Shown one piece after another: positions 1 to 11,222 of a stretch of 64,000 bases of DNA; the first letter of the stretch is position 1, and every line of letters starts with the position of its first letter. The DNA comes from Dillenia suffruticosa (taxonomy: Eukaryota; Streptophyta; Magnoliopsida; Dilleniales; Dilleniaceae). Both the position numbers and the translations under genes were made by a program. A model generated the notes under the pieces. It worked only from the letters and a program-made list of their open reading frames with translations. It was not told where the DNA came from and ran no database searches. The DNA lies in NCBI GenBank assembly GCA_033439265.1, contig JAVTVX010000010.1, positions 682,001 to 746,000 of the forward strand. The letters are read 5' to 3'.

Positions 1-1785
1 CCTATTTGAATTTTTGACATGAATAATTAATTGGATCATGTTTAGGTTGATACATATATTGTTATAGGTAACTTTCCACACAACACAAATATGACAATCA
101 AATATCGATCGACATCCCTAGGTGCAACAATGAGGTTGAGTAATTGTGTTTGTGACCTAGGGGTTATTGGCTCACCAGAACCAGCCACGAGGGAGTCTCA
201 TGCATTTGGTTTCTTATTTTTAGTGAAAATGGTTTTAGTTCAGTTGTTACTGCAGTGGTTGTTGTATACGGTTGATAAGTTGTGATTTTATTAAATGCTG
301 CAAAGTGCAGATTTGGAGCCTTAGGAAGCATTTGGGCTGTAGAAAATGTGAAGTGGTACTCTTTGATACCTAGATTGTTGTTTTGTAAAGGAATGTTCCA
401 TTTATCACTCTTTGATAATCTAATTTGTTGGTAAACGTCACAAGATGACAAAACAGAAACATTTTCTTTTTGTTATTTTAAAATAAAGGATTAGCAAGAA
501 AACAGACATTTAAATCAAATTGTTACTTTGCTTTTGTTCTCTCTTAATATAGATAATAAAAGCCAAAACAAAAGGTGTTGGAAGATACATCACATGATTC
601 ACAAATTCTTGTGTTTAATATTAAGACATTAACAGCAAGACGTTACCCTCTCTGGCTTAACTAATGAGAGGAATTTGTAGAATTTAATGTATTTATTGTT
701 TGAGGTCTACTAGGCCCTACATGGAAGTTTTGATTGTTTTAGGTGTAGTGAGTGTATCAATCTTTCCAAAGGGAATTCATAAAGCATGTATTCAGTTTTC
801 TACTGATTCCTTAGTTCTCTTATGGAACTAACATTGCAATTTCTTTGAAATATGGGTGGACTAATGATTCATGATGGCATTCATGTGGCAATATGCCTTC
901 TCATCTCCACCAGTTCCACTCTTGTCTCTGTTAGGATGTTAAAAAAGTTCATTGTTCATGAGGATAACTTCTCTCTAGACCATGTTAGTCTCCAAGTCTG
1001 TTGTTTCTTAATGGCTTGAGGCTATGCTATATGTCTTACTGGTTGGGTTAATTTTAAGCAGTAGAAACTAAATTCCTTTTTTTTTTAGAATAGATCTAAT
1101 ATCAAGGACAATCCTTTTATTTTGAATTCCTTTTCGTTGATAAAGATGACAAGTGAGTCTGATCACTTGTGCTGACGTGGTTGATTTGCTGAGAAAATGT
1201 GGCAAGTAGGAAAAGAATGCATGCAGCATAATCTTAGGGCCTTTGATGCGTAATGCCATTAATGGAAGATGCCTGAAACATACAAAATTTGTACGTGTAT
1301 GATTGTCTAAGATGGAACATTGCCATCATACAGTTGGGTCTAAACTAAGGAATGTTGTTAAACTTCGGTAATTTGCATTGATTCAACTTCTCCATTGTCT
1401 CAAAAAAAAAAAAAAAAAAAATTCTTTTTGCCGGTGCGCATTCTTCTCTCATCTTCTCCTCTTTTCTTTGATAGCCTTATAATGCATTTGTTAGAAGAGT
1501 CTCCAGATTTTGAACTTGTATTGGGGCCAAATTTCTTCATTTATTGTATTACTGGGTGAAACATTATGTTTTCTCTATAAATTCATTTTGCTTATTAATC
1601 TCTCTCTGGAATTGGACTTAGAAATTCATACGAATATGGTTTCCAATACTTTGGAAAATTTTGTGGGTGCATAAAGCAGAATTGTTAGGGCTGGCTATTA
1701 ACTTTGCATCCTGACCTTATCGTCTTGGCCGTTATCAGATATGGTGCCTATATTTTGTTTTCATACTAACATTAGATATCTGCAG
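1..1785. other. 5' flank / intron upstream of F-box gene
   Basis: No recognisable gene. It is AT-rich with a poly-A run near 1401-1420. The last bases form a good 3' splice site: a TACTAAC branch-point match at 1764-1770 and a CAG acceptor ending at 1785. At least the right part is therefore probably intron of the F-box gene. I found no convincing short first coding exon here. Confidence 0.5.
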
Positions 1786-3039
1786 GTTGATTCAGTTTCA
1801 TGCTATTGCAAAGTAGATTCAGGCCTTAAAACCGTCGCTGGGGCACGGAAATTTGTTCCTGGGTCGAAACTTTGCATCCAGCCTGATATCAATCCTCATG
1901 CACATAAGAGCAAAAACTCACGCAGAGAAAGGACTCGTATCCAACCACCGCTCTTGCCTGGGCTGCCTGATGATCTCGCAATTGCTTGTCTGATCCGTGT
2001 CCCTAGAATTGAACATAGAAAACTCCGTCTTGTTTGTAAGAGATGGTATCGCCTTCTAGCGGGAAATTTCTTTTACTCACTCAGGAAAAGTCTCGGAATG
2101 GCAGAAGAGTGGGTTTATGTAATCAAAAGAGATCGAGATGGAAGGATTTCATGGCATGCTTTTGACCCTACCTACCAGCTTTGGCAACCACTTCCGCCTG
2201 TCCCTGGGGAATATTCTGTGGCAGTGGGTTTTGGCTGTGCAGTTTTAAGTGGCTGCCACTTATATTTATTTGGAGGGAAGGACCCATTGAGGGGGGGCTC
2301 CATCAGACGGGTCATATTTTACAATGCTCGAACAAATAAATGGCACAGGGCTCCAGATATGCTTCGGAAACGTCATTTTTTTGGTTCTTGTGTGATAAAT
2401 AACTGCCTCTATGTAGCAGGTGGAGAATGTGAGGGTATCCAGAGGACACTTCGTTCTGCTGAGGTGTATGACCCTAACAAGAACCGATGGAGCTCTGTTG
2501 CGGATATGAGCACTGCTATGGTGCCTTTCATTGGGGTAGTATATAATGGACAGTGGTTCTTGAAAGGGTTAGGATTGCAACGTGAGTTTATGAGCGAAGC
2601 TTATTCTCCTCAAACTAATACCTGGACTCCTGTTAATAATGGAATGGTAGCTGGTTGGCGCAATCCTAGCATCTCTTTGAATGGAAAGCTCTATGCATTG
2701 GATTGTGGAGATGGATGCAAACTAAAGGTTTATGATGAGGCTAATGCTTCTTGGAACAAGTTTATCGATAGCAAGCTTCATCTAGGAAGCTCCCGGGCTC
2801 TCGAGGCTGCTGCTCTTGTTCCCCTTAATGGGAAGCTTTGCATAATTCGCAATAACATGAGCATGAGTCTTGTGGATGTTTCAAGCCCTGATAAACAAAT
2901 CGAAAGTAATCCCCACCTCTGGGAAAATATTGCTGGGAAAGGTCACTTTAGGACTCTAGTCACAAATTTATGGTCAAGTATTGCAGGCAGAAGTGGTTTG
3001 AAGAGCCATATTGTGCATTGTCAGGTACTTCAAGCATAA
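1786..3039 (+). CDS. SAGL1: F-box/kelch-repeat protein, SAGL1 (At1g55270)-like, main coding exon
   Basis: Substrate receptor of an SCF E3 ubiquitin ligase: the F-box binds SKP1 and the kelch propeller selects the target. The exon encodes 417 residues in one frame. It opens with a Cys-rich VSCYCKVDSGLK block, has an F-box at about residues 56-97 of the exon (LPGLPDDLAIACL, then LRLVCKRWYRL), and then kelch repeats with YLFGG, YVAGGECEG and AEVYDPNKNRW motifs. It ends in HIVHCQVLQA, which I recall as the C-terminus of Arabidopsis At1g55270 (SMALL AND GLOSSY LEAVES 1, a wax and phenylpropanoid regulator). The open frame extends up to an ATG at 1741, but the acceptor at 1785 suggests the real N-terminus (about 17 residues by family length) lies in an unseen upstream exon. 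Family assignment is strong; orthology is inferred. Confidence 0.92.
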   Translation, partial: VDSVSCYCKVDSGLKTVAGARKFVPGSKLCIQPDINPHAHKSKNSRRERTRIQPPLLPGLPDDLAIACLIRVPRIEHRKLRLVCKRWYRLLAGNFFYSLRKSLGMAEEWVYVIKRDRDGRISWHAFDPTYQLWQPLPPVPGEYSVAVGFGCAVLSGCHLYLFGGKDPLRGGSIRRVIFYNARTNKWHRAPDMLRKRHFFGSCVINNCLYVAGGECEGIQRTLRSAEVYDPNKNRWSSVADMSTAMVPFIGVVYNGQWFLKGLGLQREFMSEAYSPQTNTWTPVNNGMVAGWRNPSISLNGKLYALDCGDGCKLKVYDEANASWNKFIDSKLHLGSSRALEAAALVPLNGKLCIIRNNMSMSLVDVSSPDKQIESNPHLWENIAGKGHFRTLVTNLWSSIAGRSGLKSHIVHCQVLQA

Positions 3040-3804
3040 GAACCTCATTTGAAATTCATCTTCTTGCTAAACAAATTCTTCATCTTCAATGTGTCATGAT
3101 GGAATTCTGCAACATCCCGAGGGTGACAACCAAATTGTCCACCAATAGTGACTATCCGTGCTCCCAGGACCAGGAGGCTTCCAGTGATCTGTTTGTATAT
3201 TCTAATGCTATCTCATTTGTGGAGTTGAAAACAACTGTTGTCTGTGATGATTGAAGGATGCACCTTTTCAACAATTTCCTTCTATCAACATATTCAAGAG
3301 GATTCAAATAGAATTTGCTTATCGAGTCTATTTTGAAACCTGGGAAACTTGGTACTAGTCCATGTCCTTTTGGAAGATTTGCTTATTGTTTCAATCGAGA
3401 ACACAAAAGAATGGAAGGTTTTGGCAGCAGAGATATGATGACACTTATCATTCATGGCAATAGAGAGCATGAGCATTTTTAACTTGTGAAGTGTTTATCA
3501 CATTGATTGTCATTCAGGGTTTTGTCAATGTCTTCAGTGCTGCTCTCTTTTTGTTTAGTAGTTCGTCGTGAATATACTTAGGTTATTAGAGCTCTAAGTC
3601 AACAAATACCGAGTCTGGCAATATGTTTTCGTGGATCCCCGGTTATAGTCGTTTTCTTTTGTTGTTAATTTTGAGACATCCTGGTAATGTGATCTTTTTA
3701 TAGAACCATGAATTGTAACCGCATAAGAGTTTACAGCTATGACAGACAATACAATTCCTAGCAGTTTGTGAATGCGATAAGATTGTTGAAGTGTATGCAG
3801 TTGA
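3040..3804. other. Convergent intergenic region / 3' UTRs
   Basis: Lies between the stop of the F-box gene (+) and the stop of the DUF761 gene (-), so it should hold both 3' UTRs. No coding signal is seen beyond short unconvincing open frames. Confidence 0.5.
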
Positions 3805-4029
3805 TCAAGTGCTACGGGCAAGCATATCCTGGTATTGCTTGAAAGACTCAATCCTTTGAATCCTTAGTTGATTGCGGAAGTTCTTGATGAATGCTTCAGC
3901 CAGTTCATTAATGTCTTTTCCTTCCGGCACAATCGCTTTTCTTTCAATGCTTTTCGTCTTGCCACCATCCGTTTCTCTCTCATTCATCATGCAGTTTCCT
4001 TGGGTAGACTTGTTCTGGTTATGCTCCAT
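3805..4029 (-). CDS. Small DUF761 domain protein
   Basis: Single-exon frame of 74 residues. The C-terminal half matches the plant DUF761 signature: DINELAEAFIKNFRNQLRIQ followed by RIESFKQYQDMLARST, that is an acidic start, AxxFIxxFRxQLRLQR, then SxxxYxxMLARS at the extreme C-terminus. DUF761 proteins are plant-specific and mostly uncharacterised; some are stress-responsive. The N-terminal half is polar and low in complexity. The ATG is preceded on the minus strand by a CT-type leader (GA repeat at 4077-4113 on the + strand) and a TATA box about 115 bp upstream, so expression is plausible. It converges on the F-box gene. No transmembrane segment or signal peptide is seen. The family is clear from the motif; the function is unknown. 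Confidence 0.75.
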   Translation of the reverse strand: MEHNQNKSTQGNCMMNERETDGGKTKSIERKAIVPEGKDINELAEAFIKNFRNQLRIQRIESFKQYQDMLARST

Positions 4030-4071
4030 TGGTTGGAGACCAGGAGAGGTTTTTTTTTTTTTTTTTTAAGA

Positions 4072-4076
<5 letters not shown>

Positions 4077-4113
<37 letters not shown>
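4077..4113. repeat. (GA)n microsatellite in DUF761 leader
   Basis: About 18 GA units; read on the minus strand this is a CT tract between the predicted transcription start and the ATG of the DUF761 gene. A T-run lies next to it at about 4050-4068. Confidence 0.9.
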
Positions 4114-4116
<3 letters not shown>

Positions 4117-4142
4117 GTTCCGTGATGAAGCTAACAATGGCA

Positions 4143-4148
4143 TTTATA
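4143..4148 (-). promoter_or_regulatory. TATA box of DUF761 gene
   Basis: TATAAA on the minus strand, 115 bp upstream of the ATG at 4029. Start of transcription would fall near 4113-4118, just before the CT-rich leader. Confidence 0.45.
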
Positions 4149-4149
4149 G

Positions 4150-4792
4150 GTAGAAACCTTGTATTCTGATGTAATACAATATAATAGATTAGATTAGAAG
4201 CATGAGTTTGTCGTGAAGAAAAGCGGGGAAAAAGAGGGGAAAGGAAACAGCAAAGAAGCTAAATGACGAGTTTTTAGCCTGCAATTTGTTGGGTGCTTTG
4301 CCTTTTCTTAGTAACAACTTCTTTTTTTAATTTTTTAATGTGCAGCACTTATTCTCTATAGCGTTCAGTTTGGGTCCATTTCCCTCCCTCCCTCCCTGGT
4401 AAGTCTGACCAATCAATTGGTAAAAATGTTGTAAAGCTGTTCACTTTGGCACCAAATTATTGAATGTCAATGTCAGTCCCCTGACCAAGACCAAAATAGC
4501 CCAACTTCTCTTACCGCCCATTCTATCTTTAGAGCTGACATAAACACGGCATCTTATGTCACAGAATCACAGGTTTATTACATATAGCTTCAATTGTAAA
4601 CTTCGCTTTACAGACAAAGCCATTCCCATTATATTCAACTACAAAGACGGAGGAGGGTATTTATTATTATTATTTTTTTCTGGGTGAAGACGGAGGAGAG
4701 TATTTACAACTTCAAATATATCCGACGGACAAATGTTTGATGGCATAAAGACATCCTAAAAGTATGTATGACCACTTGAGGTGCAAAGCATA
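4150..4792. other. Intergenic, no gene seen
   Basis: AT-rich spacer. A short phrase around GACGGAGGAG occurs twice (about 4648 and 4690). No coding or transposon signature was recognised. Confidence 0.4.
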
Positions 4793-4855
4793 TCAGAGTC
4801 CTCCGGTGAAATCTTTTAGTTGCCGGTGAATAGAGCGGTCTGCTTGTGCCCAAAC
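4793..4855 (-). pseudogene. Candidate orphan terminal exon
   Basis: On the minus strand a pyrimidine-rich stretch and TGCAG acceptor are followed by 20 in-frame codons (VWAQADRSIHRQLKDFTGGL) and a TGA. It looks like the last exon of a lost or displaced gene, because the DNA upstream is occupied by transposons. Twenty open codons can occur by chance and I do not recognise the protein, so this is tentative. Confidence 0.25.
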
Positions 4856-5068
4856 CTGCAAAATCATCGATCAGTATCAGTCCCCCAAAAGTAGGTTACA
4901 AGGAAACTTGGGAGAGTCTAGTATATAATCCGGGGATAGTTAATAAGCAATAACTCAACTGGCATTATCCTCCGTCCCTTTAAAAGGTCTAAACTAGCAT
5001 AATCCTGGGTTGAAGCCATTTATCTACCGATCATTTAGAAAATATAATTCTATACAAGAAAACTGAAA

Positions 5069-7216
5069 AGCACCTTATAAATTGTGAAAAGACTATCTAT
5101 CTAGTCTTAAATATTTAAAAGTGTTGGGGTATCATGCTAAAATGATGCTTCTTGATTCTAAGAAAAGGAAAATAGAAAAAAAAAATGCTGATTGTATGTT
5201 TATTGGTTATTCCGTAACATATGGGTTTTTTGTGTTGAAAAATTATATATTTGATCATAATACTATTGTTGAAATTAAAAATATAGAGTTTTTTGAACAT
5301 ATTTTTCATTAAAATTCTAAAAATGTGTCTCTTGCTCTTGAGATTCAAAATGAGTATGAAAAATTTGATCATGTATTATTATGTGAAGGATTTCTATCGT
5401 TGTTGAGTTGAATAAATGTGTTTACACAAAAGTTATTAATGATGATTGTGTGATTATTTGTTTATATGCGGATAATATACTCCTCAATTTTGGTACTTCT
5501 GTTGATATTATAAATAAAATCAAAGAATTTCTTATTTCAAAATTTCATATGAAAGATAAGGGTAAAGGAAATTTCATTTTAGGTATTAAAATCATAAGAT
5601 TGGGTGATAATATAATATTATCGCAGAAAACATTATGTGGAAAAATTTCCCATAAGGTTTGGGTACTTTGATGATAAACTCCTAATACTCAATTAAAGAA
5701 AAATTATGATGATCCTGTGGCTCGATTAGAGTATGCACAAATTATTGGAAGTCTAATACACTTAATGAATTTCTCTTGTCTTGACATTGCTTATACTGTG
5801 TGTAGATTGAGTAGATATATATACAATCCTAACAATGAGTATTGTGCTTCATTAGTCAGAGTAATGAAATGCTTGAGAGATATTATGAACTATGGTATTT
5901 TATATAGTGGATTTCCCACTATATTAAAAGGATATGGTGATACTAATTGGATATTTGATTTAGAAATGACCAAATCCACCGGTGATTATGTGTTCACCCT
6001 TGGTGGGGTAATATAACTTGGAAATCGGCTAAACAAACAATTATTGCGAGATTTACCATAAAATTTGAATTTACTACTTTGGAAATGGTTGGTAATGAGG
6101 CTGAATGGTTAAAAAACTTCTTAGCAAGTATTTTGTTGGGTGTTAAACCAACACCATCAATGTTTGTGCATTGTGATTGTCAAGCGGTAATTGATACTGT
6201 TAAAAATAAAGTTTTTAATGGTAAAAATACATGCATTTATCTAAGACATAATGTGATTAAACAGTTGCAAAAATATGAAGTAATATTCATTGATTATGTA
6301 AAGTGAAAAGTGAATTTAACCGATCTTTTGACTAAACCTTTGGGAAAAAATTAATATATGAAATATCGAGAGGAGTTGGATTTAAGCCAATTCGAGAATT
6401 ATAGTGATGGTAACCCAACATTTGTGATTGTAGATCCCATGAATGAGGTTCATATGAATAATAACAAGTCATTATTGTTTATGTTAGTACTAAAATAATT
6501 GTCCCTTCTTACGGTGTGGGTGCTAGATTGCATTATTGGAGAGGTTGAGTTAACATTCTTAATGATTTTCATATCCCTTATGGGTGGTGCATATAATTGC
6601 AAAGACACACTTAATGAAATCACTTATATGAGTATGAAGTGGGGCCGCTTCCATAAAATTTTAGCATAATTTCTAGAGCACTCATGAAATACCAAGCACG
6701 CGCATGAGCTAGTAGCACAAAACCATGTTGAATAGTAAAGATCATGGGGTATGATATGATTAATAAAACTACAATTTTACAAAATAAGTTATTGGTTTAT
6801 AGAAATTTTAAACTTCACCGATCACTTTATTTTTCTAGGTCTGGTTCATAGTCCAAAAGATACTAGATATAATTCATTATACTCAGAGTTGAACTCAGCA
6901 AAAAGACTTTGAAATTATTTTTAAAACCCTTTAAAAATATGTGGGGAATTGTTGGAATTAAAGTAATATTTCTAAAGGGATTTCAGATTGTCTGTGAAAA
7001 AATATTTTTTATTATTAGGATTGGAAAATATATTGAATAGAGTGTGAATATTTACCGTTTTTATATATATTGTTTTTACTTTTATAAATAATAATAGTTT
7101 ACATAATAAATAGTGTTTTACTCAAATTCAATCATATTTATCCAAATTAGTTTCACTTCTCCCACTTCTACTCATGTTTTGTTACTGCTTGATATTCTCC
7201 GCACTATCTCTTCACA
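5069..7216 (+). mobile_element. Degenerate Ty1/copia retrotransposon, 3' part
   Basis: Pol fragments read in three changing frames. Integrase C-terminus lies at about 5069-5312 (a KYLKVLGYHAK phrase, with the conserved Trp codon just before it turned into TGA). It is joined almost directly to the end of reverse transcriptase (LYADNILL in place of the YVDD box) at 5408-5671, followed by the RNase H side (IIGSLIHLMN...DIAYTVCRLSRY) at 5717-6016 and 6079-6360. A non-coding tail and purine tract (6936-6949) precede a TGTTGGAA start typical of a copia 3' LTR at 6950; the LTR end, about 7216, is uncertain. The 5' LTR, gag, protease and most of integrase and RT are missing. Dead copy. Confidence 0.8.
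6950..7216 (+). repeat. Probable 3' LTR of copia remnant
   Basis: Begins TGTTGGAATT immediately after a purine tract. The right boundary is not secure (a CA at about 7216 is the best guess). Confidence 0.45.
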
Positions 7217-8459
7217 ATAAATGTACAATCTGTTGTTATATATTTAGTACTAGAAGGGTTCTGGCCGCACAAGGTGCGGCCTTGGCCCTGATTTTTTTTT
7301 TTTGCTTGTGTGTCATAATTATTGAAATAAAATGATAAAAGATGTAAAAAAAAAAAAGGAAAAGGAAACACCCCAAAAAAGAGGGAACAGTAGCCAACTG
7401 TTTCCATCTGAGGTGGCATTCCCTCCCACTCCCTGCTCCCGCACGAGTGAAGGGTGGAAAAAAAATAAAAAAGGAAAAGAAGTAACCAAAAAAAAGAAGT
7501 AAAAAAACAAACGGTAACAAACTGGTAATCTGGAACAAAAAAAGTGAAAAAAAAGAATAGTGAAGGGTAAAAAAGGAAGAAGAAACCCAAAACAAGTAAC
7601 AAAAAAAAAAGTGTAGGGTAAAAAAAAGAAGTAAAAAAAAGAACAAGCAAAAAGAAGGAAAAATGTGTAAAAAAAAAAAGTAACAAATCGGTAATAGTAA
7701 AAAAAAAAAGAGTGAAAAAAAAAGAAATGCGAAGGGTAAAAAAAAAAGTAAAAAGAAGAAGAAGAAGAAAAAACCCAAAAAAGTAAAAAAAAAAAAAAGG
7801 AAAAAAAGAAAAAAGAGAATGGAAAAGGGTGAGAAAAAAAAAAAGAAAAAAAGAGTAAAGGAGTGAGAAAAAAAAGACGAAGAAACACCAAAAAAAGAGA
7901 AAAAAATGGGGAACAGTAACCAACTGTTCCCGTCTTAGGCGGCACTCCCAAAGTACTCCCCCTCCCTGAAGAAAAAACCCCTAAAAAAAGAAGGAATAGT
8001 ATCCAATTGTTTTCATCCGAGATGACATTTCCTCCCACTCCCCATCCCCTAGGAGTGAAGGGTGGGAAAAAATAAAAAAGGAAAAGAAGAAACCAAAAAA
8101 AAGAAGTAAGGAAAAAAAAATAGTAACAAATTGATAACAGTGAAACAAAAAAAATGAATAAGAAAACAAAAAGATGAAGGGTAAAAAAAAAAGTTAAAAA
8201 AAAGAACAAAAAACCCAAAAAAATATAAAAGAGAAGAAGAAGAAGAAGGGTGCAGGGTGAAAAAAAATAAGCAAAAAAAAAAAGGTAAATGGATAAAAAA
8301 AGAAGTAAAAAAAAAAGCAAAAGTAGGAAACCCGTAATAGTAGAATCCAGTAAAAAGAAATAAAAAAAAGAAGGGTAAAAGGTGAAAAAAAGTAAAAATA
8401 TAAAAAAAAAAAAAAAGAAGAAGAAGAAGAAAAATTCCAAAAAAGTAAAAAATGTTCTT

Positions 8460-11222
8460 TGTCACGCCCCGACCCACTCCCGAGCCAGGCACGCAACGAG
8501 CCCGCCGCGGCACCCAGATGCACGAGCACCACGTCCCGTACATCAAAGCACCGTAAGGCTGTCAACATTCACATAATCCAAGTTTCCAAATCACAGAGAT
8601 CCCCAAGTGATAAAAATAATACATGTATGCCTCAATGTAAATTAAAATGAGTGAAAGTTAACCTTATACAGACCAGAAGAATTATAAATACAGTCATCCC
8701 AATTTAAACAAATACAATGGTCATCCTAACTTTCTCAAGATGAAACAATAATCTCAATATATAACGGAAGAGCGGGTAGTCATACCCCGGCCCAGTTGTC
8801 TCCAAAGAATATCCAATACAATAATGCGCACAAATCTCTTGGTCTGAGTCTACCCCTGTAGGAGGGAAATGTGAGGGGTGAGTACCATAGAGAGGGGGGT
8901 TGGTACTCAGCAAGTCGGGGGGAATGACATGCTACAATTAATTTTTTTGGGTGAATTAGGAGTGCCAAAATTATGTCCCAATAAATCCATAGTATGCAAA
9001 AAAAAATATTATGACATCTCAATAAATCATTCACAGCATACGTATCAAATCAAATATGCATCCAGTATGTATGTCCATTATATCGTATAGAGCCAGTCGA
9101 AAATATCCCAGCAAGGGCCGACCATGGCCAAGGACGGGCAACGTTGGGGGTTTTCACAGTGCAAGTAATAAAATAAGGCTCTCTACCCCAACGTTGGCCA
9201 CAGACTACTCCAACTAGCCTGTATATATATATCGTACACGTATCAAAGATCAAGCGTGAATGGAAACCCGCCGGTGCTAGACCTACCAAGGTCCTCCCCG
9301 GAGTGGTTCAACCGACGACTGTCCATACAATATGTATGACGATCTGGCGGATACCCCCTGCAGAGGCGTATCCGGGCACAACAGGTGCCTCTACCAAATG
9401 TCCTTCGTAGCTACGGAATGCCATAGGAAGCATATCATCATCATCACAGTATCCACAGGGGCATCCAGCCCAAATCACATATCTCAAGCCAAATCATCAA
9501 GCCTTATCATGTCAAAAGCATGTGCCAATATGCAATGAAAGCATAAAATCATGTGGATATATCAAAGTGTGGCACAATCATCAAGTATCAAAATCATGGA
9601 TGCATATCGATATAAATAAGTTGGGACACTCCATATATCACAAAACATTTTCATAAATCCAGAAGAATAGGTCAATCATACCATTTTAAATCATGCTTTT
9701 GAAAGCTTTTTAAAACACGGTATCAATTAAAAGTAGATGTCAAGTCCCACTCACAGTTAGGGGAGGATAACGCACTCCCCAATATTTCCACAAAGCGTAA
9801 ATCAAGTGTCCCCTCCGTTCAACTCAAATAACTCTTAGGGAGACAAACAGTCCGCAGATTTTTAACCTGCGCAGTCATGGAAAACAGACTATAACTTTGG
9901 CTATACCAATCCAAATCAGATGATTCTTATCTCATTTTAAAGCTAAGGGATAGCACTATAACTTTCATTTTGCACACTTCCTCAGATTCAAATCACAGAA
10001 TTCCCGGTAAGCCTCATTTTGTTACAGCCATATTTAAGTTTCAGATTCTGTCCAGTTTTCGTACAGAAGCTATAACTTTCATCCTACTCATCAAAGTCTA
10101 ATGAAATTTTAACATGTTATAGCTAAGATGTAGATCTACAACTTTCGTGTTTTGAGTTTTATCTAAATATGTCTGGAAGGGGTTGAACAAAATTCATGAA
10201 CAGGACAGATACGTTTTAGTGAAACATACAGTTTCTGTCAACACAGTTTTAAGGAAAATTGTATAACTTTCAATTTCCTCATGCGAAATAGCTGAAATTT
10301 TTATATGTTATAGACAAGGCATATATCTATAACTTTCATGTTTTGTGTTTCTTCTAACTAAGACTGGAGAGGGGTCGTTTTTACTCACTACTGTCAAGGT
10401 TCGAAACAGGACGCTTCTATGTCGAGTTTCAGGAAAAGTGCCATAACGTTTGGCACAGGCATCAGAATTTAGTGATTCTTACCTCGTTGGAAAGATAAGA
10501 CTTAGATCTACAATTCATATAACTATCACATTTTCAAATTCTGGCTCTAAGATGCCTTAAAACAGAGATGAATCACGGACAGAAATAACATTTAAAGTAA
10601 GACAGGATAAAATTTCTTACCTCACTTTCTTTGTCTTCCTCTCTTGCTTCTCTCCTTGTTCTCACGAATTTGGGAAGAATGAACAAGCATTCTAAGGCCT
10701 TCTTCTTTTATTATTGTGTTAATAAGTCACCACCCTAGGATCAAATCTCCAATTAATCTAAACCATAGGATCATTTTGACTATTGCATGTGTTTTGATTG
10801 GTTCTTTTTTTTTTGTGCATGTGTTCTCATTGGCCCACCTTGCCTTTCTCATCTCCATTTGGCCAACACTTGTCCTCCTCACTATAACACTTGTTCAACA
10901 CAAGAATACACTTGTCACATTTTATTTAAGTTTTGTTAATTGCTAACAAGTCCTTTGACTTATAAAAATTCTAATTTGACCCCTAAAATTTTCATAATTT
11001 CATACTAGGCCCAAAATCTTATATTAGACCTAATTTAATTTATTTAATATGAAATTAAGGTTTTGAATCTCTTTGAGTCAAAATTGATCCGATTTGTATT
11101 TTACCGTCAAATATCATTTTTTTTTTGTGAAAATTCATGAACCTGTAGTAATAGAAACAACATATATGTATATATATATGAAATGGAATTCACTATAGAA
11201 TACACCGAGGGTCGGTGTTACA
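8460..11222 (-). mobile_element. Solo LTR, 2.76 kb, probably Ty3/gypsy chromovirus type
   Basis: Starts TGTCACGCCCCGACCC and ends GGGTCGGTGTTACA, an imperfect terminal inverted repeat with TG...CA ends. It is flanked by a perfect 5-bp duplication TTCTT at 8455-8459 and 11223-11227. The flanks rejoin to recreate one module of the A-rich array, which proves insertion into it. There is no internal coding region, so it is a solo LTR left by LTR-LTR recombination. Read on the minus strand, the TGTAACACC start and GGGGCGTGACA end fit large Tekay/Del-like LTRs, hence the strand call. Confidence 0.75.

Noticed and set aside
2970..3254. 94-codon plus frame overlapping the F-box gene end
   Set aside because: Shadow frame running into the 3' UTR.
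7204..8568. Long Phe/Leu-rich minus-strand open frames
   Set aside because: They are translations of T-rich low-complexity repeat; several overlap in different frames and show no domain or codon structure.
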